Shown in pieces: positions 29,422-39,154 of a DNA stretch of 64,000 nucleotides; the first letter of the stretch is position 1, and each line of letters opens with the position of its first letter. Both the position numbers and the translations under genes were made by a program. The notes beneath the pieces are model-generated. The model saw only the letters and a list, made by a program, of their open reading frames with translations, did not search any database and was not told where the DNA came from. The stretch is taken from NCBI GenBank assembly GCA_040755395.1, contig JBFMAX010000002.1, forward strand, positions 248,001-312,000, in the 5' to 3' direction. The stretch comes from Nitrospirota bacterium (GTDB taxonomy: Bacteria; Nitrospirota; Nitrospiria; Nitrospirales; Nitrospiraceae).

Positions 29422-30846
29422 CTAAGAGGTAGGATTTGCAGGAGGAACTAAAAAGCGGGTTTCTATCTCATCAATGGACTGTTGAAGGTAATTGGCTATC
29501 AAACGGTAACCTTGTGCGTTGAAATGTCCATGGACTCGGAGCGGGTATAAAGATAGAGGATCCGGATGATGACTCAAAAATTCGTGAACATCGATGATAG
29601 GTATTCCCAGTTTCTGAACAGCCTCCAGGACCCCGGCTCTGTGGAAAAGCGAATCGTGGTCCCGGTGCGTCTGATTGTATCTGGTGTAGTCGGGAATATA
29701 CACGAAATACATCCGACCGCCCCACGCCAGAGCGCGGTTTCTGGCTTCGGCAAGAATTTTAGAGAACAGATCGGAAGGCGGGGGCGTGGAAGGAGGAGAA
29801 GCCGGCTTGTTCACCCCCAATCGCGTTCGCAAGTGGTACAGCCTTAGAATCTTCGCCCACTTCTGCCCTCTTATTCCCTCCCGCTGTCTTCGTTCTTCTT
29901 CCTCGGACTCTACGTCAGCTTGAGCCTCGGCAAGAAATGGTTCTAAAAGCAAAGTATCTATTTTATCCTGCTGGTCGAACAGGCCCAACTTGAATTGCCG
30001 GTCCAAGTATCGCAGGAAAAAGGGAAATGTCTGCTCTCGTACAAGATTGTACTGGTCGTTTTCCTCGAAATACATCCACAGAACAATGCGAGGTGCCACG
30101 GGTTCCGCATATTCCGTCAAGATCGCCAGTTCGATCAAAGGCCCGCTACCAGCCATGCCCAAATTGAGCGCTCTGATGTCATAGGCTCGAAGATGAGAGG
30201 CGATGTCTTCCCCTTGTTTTACGCAGGCTCCATGCGCGAAAGAATCTCCGATAAGAACGACATCGACTTTCCCCTTCTGGTACAACCCGATGGGGTTATT
30301 AAATCCATGTTCGTCACTTTCATATGTGGCGAACTCTCCCCCTTCGTTGCAAAAGACCGTTACTCTTTTTGATAAGCCGCTTAGCGGAATAAGTTGTCCA
30401 TCGTGAACCCGACCCGCATTCCCTTCTGCCCATAGTCTTGGCGTAATAGAAGGAACCGCCTGGACACCGCTCGCCTTGAGATTGTCGATGAGTTCAAACT
30501 TACTTCGCTGATCGAACTTCGCTCCCGCCAAGCGGGCCGCAAAAACTCGATCATCCACATCAGTCTGGACAAGCGACAGCACGATTTCAGACGACAAAAT
30601 CGTGACTCCGACAGAAACGGTAACTAACGCAAGGTTTATCCTGATCGATTCCTTCAGAACCAAATAAGCGACTGTGTATGCCGTAACCCCCAGTAGTTCA
30701 CAAGCCCCGTAAAAAATAAATGTCATCCCTAAGACATCTTTTCTTGTCCAGGTGTAAACAAAACCCAATAGGATAAGGAATATGGTTCCCAAAAGAACCG
30801 CATCCGCTGTCGAAGCGATAGGCGATCTTTTCTGTACTTTACTCAC
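29422..30846 (-). CDS. Membrane-anchored SGNH hydrolase-like protein (first of three)
   Basis: This 474-aa protein has three hydrophobic segments in the first 95 residues and an SGNH-type domain. Block I is VVLIGDSFAHGACV with Ser202, and the C-terminal HGHFNAQGYRLIANYL carries the expected catalytic His. Proteins of this layout (AlgJ/AlgX/PatB-like) add or remove O-acetyl groups on polysaccharides in the periplasm. It is the last gene of the EPS cluster and converges on the riboswitch-controlled pair. A charged segment (about 320-330, ESEEEERRQ) precedes the C-terminal half. Confidence 0.8.
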   Translation of the reverse strand: MSKVQKRSPIASTADAVLLGTIFLILLGFVYTWTRKDVLGMTFIFYGACELLGVTAYTVAYLVLKESIRINLALVTVSVGVTILSSEIVLSLVQTDVDDRVFAARLAGAKFDQRSKFELIDNLKASGVQAVPSITPRLWAEGNAGRVHDGQLIPLSGLSKRVTVFCNEGGEFATYESDEHGFNNPIGLYQKGKVDVVLIGDSFAHGACVKQGEDIASHLRAYDIRALNLGMAGSGPLIELAILTEYAEPVAPRIVLWMYFEENDQYNLVREQTFPFFLRYLDRQFKLGLFDQQDKIDTLLLEPFLAEAQADVESEEEERRQREGIRGQKWAKILRLYHLRTRLGVNKPASPPSTPPPSDLFSKILAEARNRALAWGGRMYFVYIPDYTRYNQTHRDHDSLFHRAGVLEAVQKLGIPIIDVHEFLSHHPDPLSLYPLRVHGHFNAQGYRLIANYLQQSIDEIETRFLVPPANPTS

Positions 30847-30988
30847 ATCGTCCTCTGGTTCTCAGCCGATGCACATTTGAGCGTCAGTCACAACTCATCG
30901 CTTTGTGTTAGTGAGGTTCCAAGGTGTGATGGAAGTAGAGGGTAGAGAAGGTTGAAATGAGGTGCAGATGAATCGGAAGTGAGGCTCT

Positions 30989-32353
30989 TTAACTCGGTTC
31001 TTGCGCGAGTTGCAGAACAGTCTGAGATTCAGGTGTCATGATAGGTGTTCCATTCTCATGTGCCAACTCACCAACCCGATAAGCATAGGCGCGCAGCGCG
31101 CCAACGAAAAATAGGTGTACGTAGAAGAACTCAATATATTGGAGATCGGCAAACAGACTGGCGATGAGAAATCCGACAATACCTGCCTGCGCGCCACGCA
31201 TTTGAAAATGCAAGTTTCGAAATCGCTCGTCAGCGCCGAAAACGGAAGGCACTTGAAAAACAAGGCCGCGCAGGACAATACATAAAAATAGCATAAGTCC
31301 TACCAGGCCGGATTCCGCCAGCATGCCGGTATAGACGCCGTGAGGCAGCCTTTCTTTGCCGAATATGATGTCATACATTACAGGGTCCTGGACCAGGTCT
31401 GAAACCTTGTCGACATAGGTTTCTTTTATCGCAGAAAAGTTGTTCAGGCCAACACCCGCGATCATGTGATCCTGCCAAATTCGCAAGGCAATACTCCACA
31501 AAACAACTCGCGATTGTGAGGAGGCATCCCGCTGTTCTTCTGGGACAAAGATGGTGCTGATCCGTTCTTGATAGGATGCCGGTTGCCATATGATGACCGC
31601 TGCGGCAACAGCGGCGGCAAAAATCAACGCCTTTGTCCGCTGCCGCATCAACAGGAAAAACATTCCGCCCGCCCCTACAAGCCCTAAGAATCCACCACGT
31701 GATGAAGTGTACATCAGGCACAGTACGATCGCTATCGCGCAGCCGATCAACACGAACTTGAGCATTTTCGCTAGGCGTGGATCCATCGCTCGCGCCAGTA
31801 TAAGCGGTATGACGAGAACCAGCGCGGCGGAAATTTGGCTTGATCCACCAGGCCACAAATCGTCTAACCGGAAGTTTCCCGAGACGCCTTGTAGAAATCC
31901 CCAGAATCCCAAAAGGCCAAATGATACGGCCGTCACCCAGATATAGTGCTCGAAACGTTCTTTCGTAGTAAGTGTCTTGCTCAAAAGAAAGCAAAGGGCG
32001 AAGATCTTCGTCATATCAAGCGCTTTTTCAAGGCTGCGATCGAATGACGCCTCTGCAAGGAAAGTGACGACATACAACCAAACGATGTATGTGAGAAACA
32101 AAAACACATACCTGGTTTGATACTTGCCTTGAATTTCGCTTTGTCGTTCAAGTGTCTGCCGATGGATGAGATAACCCGCTAGGCTCAGACCGGCGGTAAT
32201 GAGATGAAGCCGTCCGAAGACGAGGTTCCCCCATACCAAGCTCTCGGGCCGTAGAACGGTAATGTGAACGAAAAAGAGCACGCCAAAGACGGGGTTGAAG
32301 TACCCGTAAATAGCGCAGCCGTAATAGGTTAAGAATAGGACGAAGATGCGCAT
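30989..32353 (-). CDS. Wzy/O-antigen ligase-like polymerase
   Basis: This 454-aa polytopic protein has about 10-12 hydrophobic segments. The O-antigen ligase/polymerase signature YTSSRGGFLGLVGAG lies in the middle, followed by a long periplasmic loop containing SQSRVVLWSIALRIWQDHMIAGVGLNNF, the usual loop motif of PF04932. It resembles the polymerase/ligase proteins of exosortase-A-type EPS loci, although no exosortase is visible here. It would polymerise EPS repeat units in the periplasm. Confidence 0.88.
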   Translation of the reverse strand: MRIFVLFLTYYGCAIYGYFNPVFGVLFFVHITVLRPESLVWGNLVFGRLHLITAGLSLAGYLIHRQTLERQSEIQGKYQTRYVFLFLTYIVWLYVVTFLAEASFDRSLEKALDMTKIFALCFLLSKTLTTKERFEHYIWVTAVSFGLLGFWGFLQGVSGNFRLDDLWPGGSSQISAALVLVIPLILARAMDPRLAKMLKFVLIGCAIAIVLCLMYTSSRGGFLGLVGAGGMFFLLMRQRTKALIFAAAVAAAVIIWQPASYQERISTIFVPEEQRDASSQSRVVLWSIALRIWQDHMIAGVGLNNFSAIKETYVDKVSDLVQDPVMYDIIFGKERLPHGVYTGMLAESGLVGLMLFLCIVLRGLVFQVPSVFGADERFRNLHFQMRGAQAGIVGFLIASLFADLQYIEFFYVHLFFVGALRAYAYRVGELAHENGTPIMTPESQTVLQLAQEPS

Positions 32354-32396
32354 GCTCGGGAAAACGTAAACGATGATTATCAGCGGTACAGTACAG

Positions 32397-33590
32397 CTAT
32401 CTTAGCGTTGCAAGTTCGTGATAGATCTGTTCGTAACGTTTGACCATCATTTCGACAGAGAATAATTTGAGTGCACGGTCACGCGCGTGATAACCCATAG
32501 TTCTCCGAAGTTGGGGATCGTCTTGAATCTTGGCGATCAACTCCAACAAGGCGTTCTCGTCACGAGGTTTGAAGCGGAACCCCTCGCGGCCATCTTCAAA
32601 CAGATCGGCAGTTCCTCCGACATCAGTCGCCACGACGGGAAGACCGCAGGCCATCGCTTCCACCAATGTATGACTGGACCCCTCATACAAAGAAGACTGA
32701 ACATAAAGATCCATACAGTTTAGAAGTTCTGGAATACGCTTGCTGAATCCGGAAAGACGAACGTCGTCCGCGAGGCCAAGACTGGCGATCAGGCTCTCGA
32801 GCGCTGCTCTGGATGGTCCTTCGCCGACAATGATGAGATAAGGCCTTCTCCCGCGTTGTTTTAGGCCATACACTGCGCGTAACAGAGTCTCGTGATTCTT
32901 GACAGGATCCAGTCGGCCAACGTTCCCGATTACGAATCTGTCAAGCGGAATACCATGTGCTTCCCTCAGCGCGGAGCGATTTGACGACGGAGAAAACCTG
33001 TCTAACTCAATCCCGTTGGCTATGACATCGATCTTGTCTTCGCTGAGACGACATTCGCGCGAGAACTCCCTTTTCATCAAGGAGTTTAAGGTAACGATGC
33101 GATCGTAAGCCCGCACAAAGAGCGACTGGAGCAACTGGCGTTTGATACTTCGTCCCTGTAGGTCATCGTAAGTTCGTCCATGAAAGGCATAAATTGATCC
33201 TCTGACCCTCGACAGTCTCGAAGCCAAGGCGGCTTCCACCAATGTGGCCCATCCTCTAGCGTGTATCACGCGAACGCCGTACATGCTGATAAGCTTTGCG
33301 ATGCGAAAGGGAAGAGAAAAGTCATTCCCCATTTTCTTGTTCAGCGAAAGGACCCTGAATCCCAAACGTTGGGCTTCTTCGCCAAACGCTCCGACTTCGG
33401 TAAAGCTCACAATGACATGGAGAAAGCGCTCCTTGTTCCCGTAGCGGATAATGTTCAGTAGTTCACGCTCCTCACCGCCAACCGTGAAGGCGTATATCAT
33501 ATGCCCGACAACGATGCGATCCGAAGGGTCGCCCGATATAGCCATGATAGCGATATGTTCAGCTTGAGTCTGTGGGAAGAACGAAGCCAT
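32397..33590 (-). CDS. Family 4 glycosyltransferase
   Basis: This 397-aa GT-B enzyme has the N-terminal glycine-rich IYAFTVGGEERELLN, the donor-binding GNVGRLDPVKNHETLL and the EX7E motif EGSSHTLVEAMACGLPVVATDVGG. The start at 33590 has GGGAG close upstream. It probably transfers one sugar of the EPS repeat unit on the cytoplasmic face. Donor and acceptor cannot be told. It lies 40 bases after the carbamoyltransferase gene. Confidence 0.9.
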   Translation of the reverse strand: MASFFPQTQAEHIAIMAISGDPSDRIVVGHMIYAFTVGGEERELLNIIRYGNKERFLHVIVSFTEVGAFGEEAQRLGFRVLSLNKKMGNDFSLPFRIAKLISMYGVRVIHARGWATLVEAALASRLSRVRGSIYAFHGRTYDDLQGRSIKRQLLQSLFVRAYDRIVTLNSLMKREFSRECRLSEDKIDVIANGIELDRFSPSSNRSALREAHGIPLDRFVIGNVGRLDPVKNHETLLRAVYGLKQRGRRPYLIIVGEGPSRAALESLIASLGLADDVRLSGFSKRIPELLNCMDLYVQSSLYEGSSHTLVEAMACGLPVVATDVGGTADLFEDGREGFRFKPRDENALLELIAKIQDDPQLRRTMGYHARDRALKLFSVEMMVKRYEQIYHELATLR

Positions 33591-33630
33591 CAGTCTCCCG
33601 ATGGCTCCGGTCGCGCATATTGCGCCGTAG

Positions 33631-35484
33631 TTAGATCGAGTTCGGACTTGATGCCTTTTTACGGGAAAAAGGATGCCTCACGAGATAGCGACCAATCGCG
33701 AGGTAGTCGAGGTTGCCATCCAGAAAGGCCCGAATCGCATCTCCCGGGGAGTTCACGATGGGCTCCTCGTGCATGTTAAAGCTGGTGTTGATCACGGAAG
33801 GGATCCCGCTCAACCGGTAATACTCGGTCAGTATGGTGTGGAAGCTCGGGTTCGTCTCCCGGTGGACTAACTGCGGCCGAGCGGTGCCGTCCACGTGCAC
33901 AGCGGCCGGACAGGTCCGCTTCATAAACTCGGTGCAATCAAACGTGATGGTCATGAATTGGGCGGCGAGTTCTGCGCCATCGATGTGGTGATAACAACGG
34001 TCTCGTTCCTCATAGAGCGTCGCGGGTGCAAAGGGCATAAATTCCGTGCGTCCTAGTCTCTGATTCAACCATTGGTTGACTTCCGGTTCAGTCGCCCGAT
34101 AGAGGATCGATCGATTTCCCAAAGCTCTGGGGCCGTACTCCATCCGTCCGTTGAACCGTGCCACGACGCTACCTTCGTGAATCAAGGCCGCCACTTTGGG
34201 TTCAATGGGGTCAATGCGCTCGAAAGCAAGCCCTGCGCGTTGAAGCTCCTCTTGGATCACGCCGTCGGAATATTCCGGTCCATAGTAAACCGACTTGTAG
34301 GCAGTGTCTCCGTCGAGCGACTCACGGCAAGCAAGAAAACCTGCACCTGTCCCACAACCTCCATCCCCCATATTGGGATAGATGAAAATCCGACGAATGC
34401 CCGGAATCTCGAATATTCTTTGATTCATTTTGACATTCGCCATGACCCCCCCGGCCATGACGACCGTATCGATTCCGGCGGTTTCAACGTAATAGCGAAT
34501 ATAGTTCGTGGCCACGATTTCCAATGCGCGTTGGTACGCGGCCGCGACGTCAACTTTGGGGAACAGCGAGGCAAGATAACGAGAAAAGTAGATATTGTTG
34601 CTTTCGCGAACACAGAATGAGCCTGGTTCCTCAACGAACCGGCTCATGACGACATCGAGCAGGATCTTTGGCTCCCCATAAGCCGCCAGACCGACAATTT
34701 TACCCTCATGGCGACTCGGCTTGAATCCCAACGAGGACGTCACGCTTTCATAAAACGTCCCGAGCGAGTGCGGATATTCCAGCTTGTGTATGCGTCGTAA
34801 CCGGCGTCCTTCGCCAATGCTGATGGAACCGGCCAGACCCGATCCATAGCCGTCCAGGGTCACAATCAACGCTCTGTCATATCCACTGGCAAAATACGCC
34901 GCTGCGGCGTGAGACAGATGATGATCGTATCTTTTTAGTTTCTGAAGAAGCCCCAACTCTTTCAGGTTAGCTTCTAACTCCTGCTGCCACGCGTTGTGAG
35001 AGGCCGCAGCTTCGCGCTTCCACGTAACGGATCCGCGCTTGGCCGCCTGTCTGGACCAGACTCCTTCAACCCCCGCCATCCTATAAATCCATCTGTGAAT
35101 CACGCCCTTTTGCATCGTCTCGTTCGGGTCCAGGAGACCAGGAATGGACTCGGTGCGCTTGGGCACTCTCGCTAAGGCCGTCTCGATGTCCTTCCGCATC
35201 CCGGTGAACGGCGCCGAATTCAAGAAATTGGCTTCATCCTGCAGGTTCTTGGTAAATAATTCGGTTTCTCTTTTTGAATCGAAAAAGGGATATGCGACCT
35301 GATCAATATCTTTCAGGGAAATGCCGGTATGGGCGAGTCCGGCTCGTAATGCGTGAGACGGAAACCCATCCTGCAATTTCTGACGAGTAAACCGCTCTTC
35401 CCCGGCGGCGAAGAGGACCTTGCCGTTGTCCAAGAGAGTGACCGTCGAATCCTTATCCAACGGAGATATCGCGAACACGATCAT
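33631..35484 (-). CDS. NodU/CmcH-family carbamoyltransferase 1
   Basis: This 617-aa protein starts at ATG 35484 (MIVFAISPLDKDSTVTLL), which overlaps the deacetylase stop by four bases (ATGA). The N-terminal Kae1-like domain carries the metal/ATP histidines in DHHLSHAAAAYF and AGGVMANVKMN. The C-terminal domain has RFNGRMEYGPRALGNRSIL and INTSFNMHEEPIV. The family makes carbamoyl-AMP from carbamoyl phosphate and transfers the carbamoyl group to a sugar hydroxyl. It is more divergent than the other two copies here (for example NVKMN in place of NCVxNG) and has no adjacent SxtJ or DUF5989 gene. Confidence 0.93.
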   Translation of the reverse strand: MIVFAISPLDKDSTVTLLDNGKVLFAAGEERFTRQKLQDGFPSHALRAGLAHTGISLKDIDQVAYPFFDSKRETELFTKNLQDEANFLNSAPFTGMRKDIETALARVPKRTESIPGLLDPNETMQKGVIHRWIYRMAGVEGVWSRQAAKRGSVTWKREAAASHNAWQQELEANLKELGLLQKLKRYDHHLSHAAAAYFASGYDRALIVTLDGYGSGLAGSISIGEGRRLRRIHKLEYPHSLGTFYESVTSSLGFKPSRHEGKIVGLAAYGEPKILLDVVMSRFVEEPGSFCVRESNNIYFSRYLASLFPKVDVAAAYQRALEIVATNYIRYYVETAGIDTVVMAGGVMANVKMNQRIFEIPGIRRIFIYPNMGDGGCGTGAGFLACRESLDGDTAYKSVYYGPEYSDGVIQEELQRAGLAFERIDPIEPKVAALIHEGSVVARFNGRMEYGPRALGNRSILYRATEPEVNQWLNQRLGRTEFMPFAPATLYEERDRCYHHIDGAELAAQFMTITFDCTEFMKRTCPAAVHVDGTARPQLVHRETNPSFHTILTEYYRLSGIPSVINTSFNMHEEPIVNSPGDAIRAFLDGNLDYLAIGRYLVRHPFSRKKASSPNSI

Positions 35485-36503
35485 GGGTCCTCCTGATGCC
35501 TCAAGTGGGTAAGCGGTACCAGCATGGACTTTACTTCCATGGGAGTCGTCGGACGCCCTCCGCATTCGCCCATAAAGAAATCAAGCACGCTGCGGCACCG
35601 TGCCATGAATTGCTCCAGGTCCTTTTGCGATCTCACATATGGGGTATGTCCCGGCGCGAGAGACGGACTGTGGAACGCGAATGTGAAGACTTTTAATCCG
35701 TCGGAAATGAGTGCGCGCAAGAGGCGTTCTTGCTCCGAAGATACATGCCCCTCGGGAGAAAACCAAACCTTTTCTAAAAGATTAAGCCTGGCCAGAACCC
35801 CTGGTATGCGCCATCGAATCGAGCGTTCGGTCGTCAACAGAGAGCGGCACATTTTCCCCCATCGTCTAAGCCTTCCCGTGTAGCCGACGGTGAGCGGCAG
35901 TTCGAGCAACCCTGACCCAAACCAGTACGGCCAGGCGGAATAAGAAGTGAAGTCCGGGCCTCCTTCAGCGGAATAATCCATTTCCGGACATACACTCAAA
36001 TCGATCTGATAGCGTTGTTCCTCCAAGATGGATGCAGTATGAGGACCGACGCCGTACCGCCCCGCCTTGTACAAAACCGGCGCCTGCCCGAATCGCTTGC
36101 CAATGCACTCCCCGAGCACTTGCAGCTTTTTCGCTTCCAACGCACGCGGGAGATTGCCAGGAAAACTGTTGCGTCTTAGCAAGGGTTCATCGAAGGGAGG
36201 ATTCACCCACGGGTGGAGGTGTGCTCCGATCACGCAACGACCATCCGCATGAATTTCTTGAAGCGGACGATAGCCGTCCTCTTGGTTTGCCACCGGATAG
36301 TCGATGACGTAGACAGGTTTGATCTTGTATTCGTCGAAGAGTGCTTGAGCGCGCCCGATATAGCGCATCGCCGTGACAGCCGTATTCGAACGGGCGTATC
36401 CGCTCGACCAATCGAACTCCTCCTCGGTATCGATGACGACAACAAGGTGCGGTGGGCTACCGGATGGAAGATTGCAAAAGTCTTGCGGGCTTGGGCGCAA
36501 CAC
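35481..36503 (-). CDS. WalW-like polysaccharide deacetylase
   Basis: This 340-aa protein starts with GTG. VVVIDTEEEFDW (21-32) supplies the catalytic/metal Asp region of the NodB fold, and GAHLHPWVNPPF carries the metal His pair. VLYKAGRYGVG and FTFAFHSPSLAPG follow in the normal order. There is no signal peptide, so it acts in the cytoplasm or on lipid-linked intermediates, unlike secreted chitin-type deacetylases. WalW-type proteins are frequent in exosortase-A-type EPS loci. It is coupled to carbamoyltransferase 1. Confidence 0.85.
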   Translation of the reverse strand: MLRPSPQDFCNLPSGSPPHLVVVIDTEEEFDWSSGYARSNTAVTAMRYIGRAQALFDEYKIKPVYVIDYPVANQEDGYRPLQEIHADGRCVIGAHLHPWVNPPFDEPLLRRNSFPGNLPRALEAKKLQVLGECIGKRFGQAPVLYKAGRYGVGPHTASILEEQRYQIDLSVCPEMDYSAEGGPDFTSYSAWPYWFGSGLLELPLTVGYTGRLRRWGKMCRSLLTTERSIRWRIPGVLARLNLLEKVWFSPEGHVSSEQERLLRALISDGLKVFTFAFHSPSLAPGHTPYVRSQKDLEQFMARCRSVLDFFMGECGGRPTTPMEVKSMLVPLTHLRHQEDP

Positions 36504-36552
36504 GATTCAGGTAAGGGTGGCTTGGGCATTGCGCCCAAACGAAGGTGTCGGC

Positions 36553-38463
36553 CTATGAGGGCGATACACGCCGAGTGTCTGGATCGATGAACGTGCGGTG
36601 CCACTGCTCCAACATGAGAAGATCCCAGAGATGAACGGACCAATCCTCCACTCCGGCTCGGTGGTTCTCAATCATCCGAGCTACGCGATCGGATCGGAAA
36701 TACCCTCGTTGGTTCGCGCGGCTCGACAAGAGAAGCTCCTCGCTAAGATCCCGTAATTCGTGTCTAAACCACTTGGCCAACGGGACTTCGAACCCCCTCT
36801 TGGGACGGTCAAGGATGCTGTCGGGGATAGTTCCGCGCAAAGCGTACCGCAGAAGCCGCTTCTTCTCCCGCCCAAACAATTTCATCTTCAGCGGCAGACT
36901 GGCTACGAATTCCATCAGCTCGTGGTCGAGAAACGGCGAGCGTGCCTCCAGAGAGTGGGCCATAGTAGCTCGATCCATTTTCACCAGGAGATCATCCGGA
37001 AGGTAGAGGCTGATATCCACATCTAACGACGCATCGGTCCAATCCGCAGCGTCGCTTTGCTGAAACCGGTCGATGAATAGCTGCTCCGGGTCATGACCTT
37101 CGAGTGTCGCTAAAAAATCATCGGTATACAGCGCCTGCCGCTCGTAAGGTTGAAAGTGTTCGCTCCACCGGGCAAAACGACGCTCGGGCGTCTGAGCCAT
37201 CATTTCAACCATTCTGTTGAGTTTTTTCATCGGCGACCATCGCCGCCAAGACCGAGGCAACAGATGAGTCAGATCGGCAATATTTCGTCGGAGCCCGGAC
37301 GGTAAAAGGTCGCCGTAATGAGCTAGATGATTAAGGACGTATCGATCATACCCCGCAAAGTTCTCATCCCCGCCGTCTCCGTTTAAGACCACTGTGACGT
37401 GCTGGCGGGTCACTTGGGCGATCGCGTAGCTGGGGACGGAGGACGAATCTCCGAAAGGTTCATCATAGAACCAGGCAATATTGGGGAGGATGTCCGCCAC
37501 CGGGGCGTTGACGACCAGGTCCGTGTGATCCGTCCGAAATCGCTCTGCGACCAGTCTTGCGAACGGCCTTTCATCAAATGCCGCATCTGCGAATCCTACG
37601 GAAAAGGTCCGCACCGGACGATTCATCGCTTTGGCCATAGCTGCGACGACTGCGCTCGAATCGACGCCGCCGCTCAGAAATGCTCCAATGGGGACGTCGC
37701 TCACAAGCCGGAGCCGTACGGCTTCTGCGAAGCGCCATCGGAACTCGGCCGTCGCCTCTTGGAACGAAATCACACGCTTGGGAGTGTAATGCAGCTTCCA
37801 ATAGCGACCGATCGCGACCTCACCTTCTCGAACTTCTAGCCAATGGCCTGGCGGAAGTTTGCGGATGCCTTTAAATGCGGTTCTCGGAGCAGGGACATAG
37901 CCCAAAGCAAGGTATTGATCGATGGCGATCGGATCGGGCTCAATGGAAACGGACCATTCGGCGAGAATCGCTTTCACTTCCGACGCAAATATGAACCGGT
38001 CTTGATCGTGGTAATAGACAAGAGGTTTTTTGCCGAGACGATCTCTTGCGAGCAGGAGAGTTCGAGACCTTCCGTCCCAAACTCCGAATGCAAACATGCC
38101 GCGCAAACGGTTCAGGCACTCGCGTCCATACTCCTCATAGGCGTGAACGAGCACCTCTGTGTCGCTGTCAGTTCGAAAACTATGGCCGCGTCCTTCAAGC
38201 TCCTTCCGTAATTCCATGAAGTTATAGATTTCTCCGTTGAACGTAACCCATACGGTTCCATCTTCATTGCACATCGGCTGACCGGCGATGGTCCTCAAGT
38301 CAATGATTGAGAGCCGACAATGAGCCAGACCGACGTGTCCTTGTATCCACATTCCTTCGCCGTCCGGCCCACGGTGACGAAGCTGTGCGATCATCCGCGA
38401 CAACTCCTCACGGGTCACAGAGTGATGCGGATCAAAATTGAGTTTTCCGCTGATTCCACACAT
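36553..38463 (-). CDS. asnB: Asparagine synthase-like amidotransferase 1
   Basis: This 636-aa protein has an N-terminal glutaminase domain starting MCGISGKLNF, with Cys2 as nucleophile after Met removal, and an ATP-pyrophosphatase synthetase domain with SGGVDSS (264-270). It is of normal length for AsnB. In EPS loci such copies probably amidate uronic or amino acids in the polymer rather than make free asparagine; that is inference. It lies between DUF5989 upstream and the deacetylase downstream. A second paralogue is at 51922. Confidence 0.92.
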   Translation of the reverse strand: MCGISGKLNFDPHHSVTREELSRMIAQLRHRGPDGEGMWIQGHVGLAHCRLSIIDLRTIAGQPMCNEDGTVWVTFNGEIYNFMELRKELEGRGHSFRTDSDTEVLVHAYEEYGRECLNRLRGMFAFGVWDGRSRTLLLARDRLGKKPLVYYHDQDRFIFASEVKAILAEWSVSIEPDPIAIDQYLALGYVPAPRTAFKGIRKLPPGHWLEVREGEVAIGRYWKLHYTPKRVISFQEATAEFRWRFAEAVRLRLVSDVPIGAFLSGGVDSSAVVAAMAKAMNRPVRTFSVGFADAAFDERPFARLVAERFRTDHTDLVVNAPVADILPNIAWFYDEPFGDSSSVPSYAIAQVTRQHVTVVLNGDGGDENFAGYDRYVLNHLAHYGDLLPSGLRRNIADLTHLLPRSWRRWSPMKKLNRMVEMMAQTPERRFARWSEHFQPYERQALYTDDFLATLEGHDPEQLFIDRFQQSDAADWTDASLDVDISLYLPDDLLVKMDRATMAHSLEARSPFLDHELMEFVASLPLKMKLFGREKKRLLRYALRGTIPDSILDRPKRGFEVPLAKWFRHELRDLSEELLLSSRANQRGYFRSDRVARMIENHRAGVEDWSVHLWDLLMLEQWHRTFIDPDTRRVSPS

Positions 38464-38577
38464 GGTCGAAATTAATCAGGCGGTCAGAGCTACAGATTGC
38501 AACAGTTTCGGCGATTCAAGTTGCCAATCCGGAGTCTCCGGACAGAGCCCTTATTGACGATCGATTGGTCTCCTTTG

Positions 38578-38730
38578 TCAAAAGAGGGTATAGATGAACG
38601 GCGCGACGGCGGAGCCTTGAGTGAAGACAATTAATGTTCCGAGGAAGAGCAACACCAGCACGATAGGCAACAGCCAAAACTTCTTTCGCTCTCTCATGAA
38701 TGCCCATAACTCTATGAGAAATTCACCCAT
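38578..38730 (-). CDS. DUF5989-like small membrane protein
   Basis: This 50-aa protein starts at ATG 38730 with AAGGA about nine bases upstream. It reads MGEFLIELWAFMRERKKFW, then a single hydrophobic helix, and ends APFIYTLF, the typical DUF5989 terminus. The family is nearly always next to a NodU-type carbamoyltransferase and an SxtJ-like gene. Its role is unknown; a small partner in a membrane complex is plausible. The open frame further upstream is a shadow of SxtJ. Confidence 0.85.
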   Translation of the reverse strand: MGEFLIELWAFMRERKKFWLLPIVLVLLFLGTLIVFTQGSAVAPFIYTLF

Positions 38731-38744
38731 ACGCGGATTCCTTA

Positions 38745-39140
38745 TTAGAATTGGTTTTTCATATGCGTTCGCGGGCGTGGATGGCGAATGATCCGATAAG
38801 TGGGAGAATCGTTGGCAAATCCCCGGCGCATGGCATCCCACCCAAAGAGGCGCATCGCTAATCCCATAGGCGTAATCAGGCCGAAAAAGACGATGCCCAA
38901 GAGGAGCCGGGTATTCATCCACCCAACGACGTGCCCCAGTTTCATCCAGATTGCGTAGACAGGCTTCAAGGTCCGCGGAAACGCTCCGCCGAGTCCGACG
39001 AGTCCGCTGCCGAGGCTGACTGCCCATAGCCTCAGCTCTTCGCCTCGCAACACCAACGGCCAGAGTCCGATAACCAGAAAGATCCCCCCGACCAAGAAGC
39101 CAAAGGTGCGCAGCTCTTTTGTGGCGTTTACCTGTTCCAT
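38745..39140 (-). CDS. SxtJ-family membrane protein
   Basis: This 131-aa protein starts at ATG 39140 with GGGAG upstream; an earlier ATG at 39182 would overlap the carbamoyltransferase. Three hydrophobic segments are visible, near 12-35, 36-55 and 75-100. The family name comes from the saxitoxin cluster, where the function is unknown. It sits between carbamoyltransferase 2 and DUF5989, the common gene order. Confidence 0.85.
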   Translation of the reverse strand: MEQVNATKELRTFGFLVGGIFLVIGLWPLVLRGEELRLWAVSLGSGLVGLGGAFPRTLKPVYAIWMKLGHVVGWMNTRLLLGIVFFGLITPMGLAMRLFGWDAMRRGFANDSPTYRIIRHPRPRTHMKNQF

Positions 39141-39154
39141 AGCGAGGCTCTCCC

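Noticed and set aside
29131-29451. Plus-strand open frame of 106 codons
   Set aside because: It overlaps the end of the lectin-like gene and the end of the SGNH gene. No RBS and low-complexity content.
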